Assembly: GCA_015501605.1 (NCBI GenBank)
Contig: JADNRZ010000018.1
Span: 496,001-560,000, forward strand
From: Panaeolus papilionaceus
Lineage: Eukaryota > Basidiomycota > Agaricomycetes > Agaricales
DNA: 64,000 nt
Reading direction: 5' to 3'
The stretch's first letter is position 1; each line of letters opens with the position of its first letter. The position numbers were made by a program, and so were the translations under genes. The notes under the pieces are model-generated. The model saw only the letters and a program-made list of their open reading frames with translations, did not search any database and was not told the DNA's origin. Positions 56,327 through 64,000 of this stretch are shown here, in pieces.

Positions 56327-58180
56327 ATGGACCGTTGGATCGTGGTTGACAACACAGATAATGGTTTGACTTATTCTGGATCTTGGTCTCCAGTCAGCGG
56401 CGCTCCTTACGATCATCATGGAAACTTTGGGAGAACATATCTCACTACTCTGCAGTCACTTACTTCAGGTCAAGGCACTATTTCGTACACCTTTCGAGGC
56501 AAGTATGAAATACATAATCAATTTCAAGCCACCGTACATAGATTGACTCTCGAATGATTGTAGGCAGCTCGGGACGAGTCCATGGGACGAACAATATTAT
56601 GAAAAGGGATGGGAATATAGATCCAACATGGGAATGCGTTCTAGATGGAAGGAGCTTTCAAATGCCAAACTCATTCCCGTATGTAGAGAACAACTGGATT
56701 CTCTGCGAATGGTCAGGTGTATCAGATGGGACACATACACTCACCATAACTGCGCGCAGCAATGGACGGGCCTTTCTTTTCGATTATTTCATCTATACGC
56801 CCTCGACAAGTCAGACACGACAGAATGTTGTGACGGGCGTTAGTTGGCGCGATTCCTCTGTTCAGTATGGAGCTGGATGGGGCGCATTTGGAGGCGCAGG
56901 CTACCAGGGCAAGGAACCAGGAGCAACGTTGACATTCCCGTTTTATGGTCCGTGTGCTTCAAAGCTCAGCGATTTAAATGTATCCTGACTGTGTTTCTTC
57001 GAAATAGGAACGGGGATAACGTTCATGGGCCTAACCCCTATTGAGCCCCCGCCTGGAGAGTCGCAAGCAGAATATTTCATCGACGATCAGAGTTGCACTC
57101 GATTTACGGTTCCGGGTCGATCTTCGACCGCCGAGTTTCATCGCATCTTTTTTCGAATGGGATCTGTGTCTCTCGGGTATCGTACTTTAACAGTAGTCTA
57201 TCGAGGCCAAACTTCACTTATGCCGCTTGTTTTCGGACATTTCCTGCGCCAGAAAGGAGCTCTAATCACAACAATGGGGGCGGTGGAGGTGTCGGTGGCA
57301 GCGGGACAGGCACTAGAACCTCGTCTGGCGCTGCTCACCCAGCCCGACGGGCAACTCTAGTCCTGGCATTGGAAACAACAATGGGACGCTCGGAGGCTTG
57401 CCTGACCCAAACTCGCCTCTCCCTAACGCCTCAGATATAATTGTGGTCGCCACTACCACCGCTGCTGACGGGTCTGTGAGGACAACAACTGTTCGCTCTA
57501 TTGCGGGCTCAGGGATCGGTACCAGCACAGTAGCTGGGCAATCCCCAGCGACGAGCGCGTCGGGTTCCAGAGGCAGCGTCGGTGGTGATAACACGATATT
57601 TCTCGGAAGTGGGTCCGAAACGAAAAAATCCTCAGTCGGTGCTATCATCGGAGGTGTACTTGGTGGTATGGCTCTTCTAGCACTCTTCACTCTGGCCATT
57701 TTGAAGCATCGGGCGTCCGCGAAACGAAAACGGAACCAGCAGGATCTCCAAAGTGAAAAGGGGAACATCCACCCTTTCAGCGCAATGAATGATCATGAAT
57801 CAGCACCAGGCGAACTTTTACGACCAATAACCGGATCGGGTGGCAAATCGTTGAACCCAGACCTCAATGCTCATTACCAGGGCGGAAAGGGTGCTATCGT
57901 CAAAGCAGGGGGTTATGTCATTCAGCCTGGACTATCCCCAAACCGTTGGGATATGATACCATCGAATGAATCGTCCAGTGTGGGTGAAAGCCGCGGCGAA
58001 ATAGTCCAACAACAACAAATCAATATCCTACCGCGCTCGAAGCAAGAAGAGGCCCAGCGCGACGCCCAGGGGTGGTCCAGTAACCAGATGGTTATTCACT
58101 CCGACAGTGGATATCGAGTCCCGGCCCCACCCGCGAATCCTCGCACATCTGAGTATCCTCCTCTCTACACTGCCTCGTAG
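56327..58180 (+). CDS. Single-pass membrane protein 1 with beta-sandwich-like ectodomain
   Basis: Member of an agaric family of single-pass proteins of unknown function. Best model: exons 56327-56498, 56564-56947, 57008-57228 and 57317-58180 (546 residues). The ectodomain holds two related modules, the first beginning WIVVDNTDNGLTYSGSW and containing CVLDG, the second starting near VVTGVSWRDSSVQYGAGW. A Ser/Thr/Gly linker leads to one membrane helix (about residues 365-390, AIIGGVLGGMALLALFTLAI) followed by KHRASAKRKRNQ and a cytoplasmic tail ending in MVIHSDSGYRVPAPPANP. No classical signal peptide is visible. Intron 1 uses a GC donor where the neighbour has GT. The linker (57229-57360) changes frame and its splicing is uncertain. 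Tandem paralogue of 58909-61141. Confidence 0.75.
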
Positions 58181-58908
58181 ATCCTTCGATGTTGCGATAT
58201 ATTTTTAGCGTGACGACCTATCAGCTCGTCAGAGCGAGCGCATTTCGAAGTATATCCACTATCTTTTACTACCTCTAAATTATAGATACAATAATGCATA
58301 CGAACTTACTTCGCTACCGACCCGCTCACTACAAATATTGTTTCCCAAATGTTATTCATCAGTGTACCATTATATCAATTCCACTCACCCATTCTCGAAT
58401 GATGGTTTATGTCAAATTTGTCAAGTCTTCATCATGATGTGTTGAGAGAATCTGTATATATTTAGTGTGCAATTGCGTCAAAATCACCGCATAACAATCA
58501 CGATTCTCAGAATCAGTTTTCGACTCGGTGAATAGGCCCTGCAGCTGAGTTCCATGTGTGCATCGACGTGCCCAGTCTAATGACGCTCTATTCGTCTGAA
58601 TTCCAATGTATGTATATGGAGCATGACTACTGTTTGGCAAGCGGACGGGGCATCGGTTACAGCGGCGAAGTCTCTTGAAGATCTTCCTGTGTGAATCATC
58701 AAAGGCTTATGAACTGATGGATCATGGAAACACGCCAAACAGCATCAGTAGGGGTAAGTCAGGGACCACGGCCATTTTCCAATCCCCGGATTCCCTTTTG
58801 ATGCATTTGCATTGCACAGCAATTCTTACCTCTAAACTCTTTCCTCATCTTGCACCTCTGGGTTGACAAAGACTCTGAAGACCCATATCTTCTCTCGCAG
58901 TTGCATGC
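58181..58908. other. Intergenic region between the two membrane-protein genes
   Basis: 728 bp, AT-rich in its first half (3' flank of gene 1), with the promoter of gene 2 at the right. ATG CAT GAC ATC TAG at 58905-58919 is a four-codon upstream ORF overlapping the gene 2 start in another frame. Confidence 0.5.
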
Positions 58909-61141
58909 ATGACATCTAGATGGATTCTTATTGACGACGCGGACTCCCGAATCAACTACCAGGGCAATTGGGAGACAAATGACGGAAGCAAGTTCAACGG
59001 GAAGGGTGATTGGGGCAACGTATGGCGAAATACTTTGCATGGAATCAAGGAAGAGGGCAGCTTCACATTCACTTACGAGGGTGTGTATCGAGCGCTCGTG
59101 CTGAGTGTTAGAGATAGACAACTGAACATCCTTCAAAGGTTCAAGTGGTCGGGTTATCGGGTCGATAAACTTCATAAACAAGGGTGCGGACGGCTTCGAT
59201 CCAGAGTACGAGTGCCTGCTGGATGGCAACAAGATAGACGCACCAAAACCAGACCTGACTCTGAGAAACGGCTATGAATTGTGCAAATGGAACGAACAGA
59301 CAGTGCAGCCAGGAACACATACCATCACCGTCAACGTGAAGAGCGCTGGTCAGCATTTCTGGTTGGATCATTTCATGTTCTTGCCAATAGAAGGTGCAAG
59401 TCATCCAGACGAGGTCATCATGGTCGAAAGTTGGGATACGAACATACACTACAGTACTGCGGATTGGGAAAATCTAACCACCTGGAGTAGAATGTGTAGG
59501 AAGGGTGGTATTGTATCATTTCATTTTTATGGTGAGCGAATAATATTACAAGACTAGTCAAACGAAGGTTATATAACACTGATTTCAATAGGAACGGGTA
59601 TCGAATGGTCATCGCTTCGTCCAAAGGAATACCCGAGCGGACAAACACTTGTCGTGTATTCACTAGATGGAAAACCTTCGACAGCCGTAGTTTTGACGGG
59701 ACCAGGCTCACGAACTCATTGGAACCATGTTGTATTTTCTGTCTCGGGTCTGTCTAGGGGATTCCACACAATCAATGTTCAGAGCCTCGGGACTGAAAAA
59801 ACAACGCCCCTTAGCTTGGACACGTTCAAAGTGCTGAATGGCGTTTTGCCTGAACCTGTGGATACTGCCTCACCCATAACGACCATACCCCCTGCAACGA
59901 CAACGACTGGGTATTTCACGACTACTGGTGTACCTCCGAACACTCGTACCAGAGCGGATGATGTGATCATCACCAGTCCACCGGATATGGGACAGAAAAA
60001 TCAACCTCCAATCGGTCCCATTGTGGGAGGTATTCTAGGTGGTTTGACCATTATCCTGCTTTTCGTCCTTGGTCTTGTATACATTCGCAAGAAAGTTGGG
60101 GTAATTGACGACGAAGATGACTCGAGAGTCATTACTCCCTACACTGCTCTCCCCGCTGTGGGGCCATACGAACTTGCCGATCACGTTCGCTCACAGACGA
60201 GTTTTTCGTCACGTCGCACAGAAAGAACAGGTCAATCTGCGCCGCTCGCCTCACAGCGAAGTCCACCGATAGATACGCCCACAAGGGATACACTCAGCCC
60301 TCCGCCTCATTCTCGTGATAACTCGCGGAATGGCGGACTTGGACGCTCCAATTCATTATTCCCCGCTGCCGTTGACCCACCTATCCTTCCCTCAAAGCCA
60401 GATTCTTCGAATGGAAGTAGGAGCACAACGCCTAGTTCAGGTCGTCGTGGCCAGCGATCACGCGATGCAGATCGCCACCATCGTGCTGCGGGGTCGTCAG
60501 AGGCATCTTCATCTTCGTCACGGTCTAGGGGAGGAGGAGACCCGGTCCTCAATCGTCACAACAGCCTCTTCGCCACTGAGCCCCTTTCCGCATTGCCAAC
60601 GAAGTCAATGATGTTTCAAGCCAGCGGCTCGCGACCATCGCGACACCGCAACATGCCGTCACTGCCACCACCCATGGAAGATGATTTCCTCCCTCCTGGT
60701 TTTGGTCAATCTTCCTCCTCATCATCACGACCTCCCGATATCTCAAAGGGGAAACTGGGACGCGTCAATACGCTCTTCGTACCGCGATCTGATGAGCCTC
60801 CTCCTCCTTTGCTTCCCGAGAAGATTATGACCATGTCATATCAACACGGAGCGATGCGATCACAGGGCTCACATACAGCAGAATGGTACGGCACCGACAG
60901 GTCAACTCCTAATCTACCTCCAGCGCATCGACCTACGATGTCAAACGAGTTCGACGGGCCACCTCCACATAGCACTGTCATCATGCACGCCGACAGTGGC
61001 GTACGAATACCACCTCAACCGGCGCTCCCTGATTCCCCTCCTCCACCCATATCCCCACTCTCACCACCCCCGCCCATCGACGCTGCGCTCAACCCACCTC
61101 TGCATTATCCTCCCACCCCTCCGCCAGACTTTGGGCGATGA
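58909..61141 (+). CDS. Single-pass membrane protein 2 with repeated R-x-N-S/T-L-F tail motifs
   Basis: Tandem paralogue of the preceding gene. Exons are 58909-59080, 59139-59531 and 59592-61141, giving 704 residues; exon 1 has the same length (172 nt) as in gene 1 and both introns are in the same phase. The ectodomain has WILIDDADSRINYQGNW, GSSGRVIGS, CLLDG and a second module from VIMVESWDTNIHYSTADW. A Thr/Pro linker precedes one membrane helix (about residues 305-330, IGPIVGGILGGLTIILLFVL then GLVYIRKK). The tail of about 370 residues is Ser/Pro/Arg-rich, with three copies of a motif: RSNSLFPAAVDPPILPSK, RHNSLFATEPLSALPTK and RVNTLFVPRSDEPPPPLLPE. It ends with VIMHADSGVRIPPQPALP, matching gene 1. 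No signal peptide is evident. Function unknown; the layout suggests a surface sensor. Confidence 0.82.
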
Positions 61142-62573
61142 CAGTGACACGTCGCGTTTCATGCTTGATAAGGAACACACAACAAAAAAAAACCATAAAA
61201 TCACTATTCCTATCTGATTGCGATTTATCATCATTTATATACCTATTACACATACACTCTGCTCACCCGCCGGAACCCATCTCACGTCAATTCAATTCCT
61301 TTCGTCTTTTGTCATCATCATCCATACAACCCCTTTATGTACAGCTCACATTTTTTGGTTTAAATTGAGGTTAATGGATATGTGCGTCGCATTGTATTAG
61401 AATACACCCGTCATATAACGATAATTATTCACCTGTCGGCGTTTGACATCCGTGATCTCAAGGAATGACGACCGAGATGTTCGGGGGATAGGTCCCGCGA
61501 AATGAGAGAAAAAAAAAGTCAACCAAAACATGACATGTGTCCAAAGGTTGATTGTGTCGTGTGAGTGCGAAGATAATGATAGAGCAAGTCTCGAAATTTG
61601 AAGTTCATATAAATCCTTACATACGGCCATGTTGATGCCCTCGCAACAAGGATTTTCGTGATATCTCTGGATATCTCGGTCAAGACCAAGTCAAAAGTCA
61701 TAGTGAATCATACAATCATGACGCATCACAGAACTCTCTGGTCATCCAAACTCTCAAATTCAAAAGCCTGGACTCACGAAACCACTGATGTCAAGCATTG
61801 ACATCAAGCATCACACCGTCATCACCGTACAGCACGAGTGAGATATCAGAGACAGATAATATTTTTGGTAAACAAAAACCAAGATAGCACACAACACAGG
61901 TAGAGAGGAGAGAGAGAGAGAAAGGAAAAAAAGAAAAGGAAAGGAGAGATAATATCAAGGATAGAGTAAGTAAAACAGCAAGATCAAGATCACAAAGTAA
62001 AAGTAAAAAAAGAGAAAAGGAACGCCAAACAAAGGAAGGAAGGAAGGAGAGTAACAAGTACATAAAGGTATGTTAACACAACAGTTAGAGAAAAAAAGTA
62101 GACAACTGTAAAACGAGCAGCAAAGAGCCATAGGAAAATGAAATGAAAATGAAGAGAGATCTAAGCTAAGCTATAAAAGAGATCAAAAAAATTGAAGTAG
62201 CAAGGTGATAAATAGGTGGAAGGGGTAGGGTGATGGATGGTCGAAAAGACCTACATGGGTTGGCCAAACAGCAAGCTAAGCGTGCTGCAAGAAAGTAGAA
62301 GTGATAAGTGATGGTGGCGGTGGTGTTGATGATGATGGGGTTGTGTGGGAGGAGGGAGGGGTACGGAGCGGTATGAAGGGTATTCCAAAGCGTTTAGAAA
62401 GGTGCAAAAAGGTTATAAAATATAGGAAAAGGGGGGTGAAAAGAAAAGGTGAAAAGGGATTAACTAAAAAAGGGGGGACGAGCAAAAAATGGCCTTTTGA
62501 AATAGATAAGAGCCAGCATATATGGATGACGGGAGGGTAAGAAATATCAAGACAATACGAAAAAGAGGGAAGC

Positions 62574-62599
62574 ATGATGGATGGATGGATGATGGATGG
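62574..62599 (+). repeat. (GATG)n microsatellite
   Basis: Imperfect tandem GATG/GATGG units in the non-coding region. Confidence 0.8.
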
Positions 62600-62828
62600 G
62601 GCGGGGGGAAGGGTGGATATGCCGATGCGTGTGTGTAATAAAGAGAGAGAAGAGACGACAAAGGTCAAGGTATAGACATACTAGGGGAATAGACTAGAAA
62701 GTGACTAGGTTAATGATATAGGAGGACACAAAAAGACAGAGTCGAGATGAAGACACAAGAGACCAGGAAGAGGATTGCGGAGACCATGGGATTAGAAATA
62801 CAGATGCCGATGAGAGGAGAGGGAAGGG

Positions 62829-62845
62829 AGAGAGAGAGAGAGAGA
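62829..62845 (+). repeat. (GA)n microsatellite
   Basis: Eight GA dinucleotides in a purine-rich stretch; a shorter GA run occurs near 61908-61921. Confidence 0.8.
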
Positions 62846-63082
62846 AATAAACAGTCGAGGATACAAGAGGGAGGGGGAATAGGGGCGCAGATGATGAACA
62901 CCTGCAAGAAATAACAACACCATCACACTCCTCGTTTGTGAAGTGAAGCCACCCCAACCAGGCGTCAATCCTCCTGCGCATCAAAGCGACCTATAGTCCA
63001 AATAGAGGACGACAATGACAGAAAAAACAAGTAAGTATCCCATTTACACTCCTGGCATCCCAATTCCGAAACAAAGACACAC

Positions 63083-63937
63083 TCACCCCAGATCCATACC
63101 CTGCGCAACCTCATCAGGGTTAAACCACTGCCCAAAGTCCCTCTCAAAATTCAGATTACCCAACTCAATCCCGTTATCCGTATTGAACATGCCCGAATCA
63201 AAGTCCGCCCCTAACGGGTCCCCCATCGTGTTCATAAAGTCGTGGTTGAACATCGTCAGATCCCCACCACCAACCATCGGCGTCTGCACTCCCAACATCC
63301 CTGATGACCCCATCATACCCAGCGGATTACCCTGCGACGGCTGTCCTCCCTGCGATGGCTGCTGTGGCCCACCCGCTTGCGGCGCATTCTGATTTCCAGG
63401 TACAGGCGTAGGCGGCGCCGTCCCATTGCCCCCAGGCTGATTCCGTGGTGAATTCGGGGGCGGCTGTCCAGGTGGTCCACTCTGTCCCGCCGCACCAGGA
63501 GGCCCACTAGGCCCACCCTGTTGCTGCTGCTGCTGTTGGCCGCCCTGCTGTCCCTGCTGTCCACCTTGTTGACCAGGCTGTGGATGCTGCTGCTGCGGTG
63601 TTCCCTGCGGTTTCACATCCTTCGACTGGCCATTATTATCCTTCACCGGTCCTGCCATACCAGGCGACGGCGGGGGCATCAATCCAGCCAACGAAGGCTT
63701 ATTCCCCTGTCCAATCCTATTCAGCGGTGTCGAGTTGAACGTGTTGCTACCTGGCTGGCCAGGGGGTGGTGGAGCACCAGGGTTAAATCCAGGTCCATCA
63801 GGCGGTCCACCTCCAGGCTGCTGCTGCTGTTGGGGCTGCCCAGGGTTCGGTCCTCCAGGTCCTCCAGGCTGAGCATTAGGCGGGTACATCCCAGGTTTCA
63901 TAAACGGCTGCTGCTGCTGTTGCCTCATCATAGGATT
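63083..63937 (-). CDS. C-terminal exon of a Gln/Pro/Gly-rich regulator-like protein (5' end outside window)
   Basis: One exon of 284 codons plus stop, preceded by an acceptor TTTTAG with the intron running off the right edge. The first part is low complexity (Gln runs, Pro-Gly-rich). The end is acidic and hydrophobic (GADFDSGMFNTDNGIELGNL, then FERDFGQWFNPDEVAQGMDL). This composition and the terminal FERDFGQWFNPD block recall LisH-domain fungal transcription regulators of the Flo8/SSDP type, but the diagnostic N-terminal LisH would lie outside the window, so the identity is a guess. The stop taken is the TGA directly after MDLG. That TGA also lies in a GTGAGT donor-like sequence, so a short further exon (62981-62990) is possible. 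Confidence 0.55.
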   Translation of the reverse strand, partial: NPMMRQQQQQPFMKPGMYPPNAQPGGPGGPNPGQPQQQQQPGGGPPDGPGFNPGAPPPPGQPGSNTFNSTPLNRIGQGNKPSLAGLMPPPSPGMAGPVKDNNGQSKDVKPQGTPQQQHPQPGQQGGQQGQQGGQQQQQQQGGPSGPPGAAGQSGPPGQPPPNSPRNQPGGNGTAPPTPVPGNQNAPQAGGPQQPSQGGQPSQGNPLGMMGSSGMLGVQTPMVGGGDLTMFNHDFMNTMGDPLGADFDSGMFNTDNGIELGNLNFERDFGQWFNPDEVAQGMDLG

Positions 63938-64000
63938 CTAAAATTAAAACACCAAGAAACGCGTCAGTAACGCGTACTCAAAACACCAACATCAAACACC

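Larger units (their letters stand above)
61142..63082. other. Intergenic region: 3' flanks of the convergent genes
   Basis: About 1.9 kb, purine-rich on the plus strand, with GATG and GA simple repeats and no coding evidence. A 9-bp inverted repeat (TGATGTCAA, spacer GCA, TTGACATCA) lies at 61786-61806. A long 3' untranslated region for the right-edge gene could occupy part of it. Confidence 0.5.

Noticed and set aside
57361..58180. Treating the membrane helix and tail of membrane protein 1 as a separate gene
   Set aside because: Gene 2 joins the same ectodomain, helix and tail in one frame, so one gene with an unclear linker is more likely.
58800..58900. An upstream exon (MHLHCTAILTSKLFPHLAPL) that could give membrane protein 2 a signal peptide through a 39-nt intron in the correct phase
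   Set aside because: The intron would be shorter than any other in the window, the peptide is not strongly hydrophobic, and no equivalent exists upstream of gene 1.
61786..61806. 9-bp inverted repeat TGATGTCAA-GCA-TTGACATCA
   Set aside because: Short, in a gene-poor 3' region, with no T-run or conserved context; could be chance.
62574..62845. GATG and GA repeats considered as possible CRISPR-like or satellite arrays
   Set aside because: They are short simple-sequence microsatellites without spacers in a eukaryotic genome.
1..64000. ACGCGT (MCB) as a general regulatory signal
   Set aside because: About fifteen copies occur, many inside exons (for example near 12975, 15795 and 60760), close to random expectation; only clustered or palindromic intergenic copies were reported.

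Overview
The window is eukaryotic nuclear DNA, most likely from a mushroom-forming basidiomycete (Agaricomycetes). The reasons are roughly 120 inferred spliceosomal introns, mostly 50-70 nt with CTAAC/CTGAC-like branch points; compact genes in mixed orientation; an RhoGEF with DEP, DH, PH and CNH domains; Bir1, Wapl, Rxt3 and m3C methyltransferase orthologues; and a pair of single-pass membrane proteins of a type typical of agarics. Exon models were built by hand from splice sites, reading phase and family conservation. Every multi-exon total is an exact multiple of three unless stated.

Layout from left to right: the 5' part of a very large RXT3-like gene (-, running off the left edge); mitochondrial GatA (-) divergent from MAK11 (+); a GPATCH1-like G-patch gene (-) divergent from a DEK_C-like chromatin gene (+); about 1.8 kb without a recognisable gene; a 20-exon amino-acid permease (+) convergent with a Trm140/METTL2-type tRNA methyltransferase (-). 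From 26 to 40 kb there are two paralogous Rom2-like RhoGEF genes in tail-to-tail inverted orientation. Between them lie a ZNF511-like zinc-finger gene and an intron-bearing tRNA-Asn(GTT). Next come a UBX-domain gene (+), an F-box gene (-), BIR1 (-) divergent from WAPL (+), tRNase Z (-), two tandem membrane-protein paralogues (+), and the 3' end of a Gln/Pro/Gly-rich regulator-like gene (-) at the right edge.

How the genes relate: most are housekeeping genes (ribosome assembly, mRNA processing, tRNA maturation and modification, mitochondrial tRNA charging, ubiquitin pathway). Two chromosome-segregation genes (BIR1 and WAPL) share a 171-bp promoter. The RhoGEF pair would act on Rho1 and cell-wall integrity, and the membrane proteins have a sensor-like layout.

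The most unusual observations are these: a tRNA intron carrying a perfect antisense copy of its own T arm; RhoGEFs with two consecutive DH-like modules, duplicated as an inverted pair; a 7-nt micro-exon in the permease; GC-AG introns sitting where the neighbouring paralogue has GT-AG; and repeated R-x-N-S/T-L-F motifs in a membrane-protein tail. I found no mobile element, virus, CRISPR array or toxin gene.
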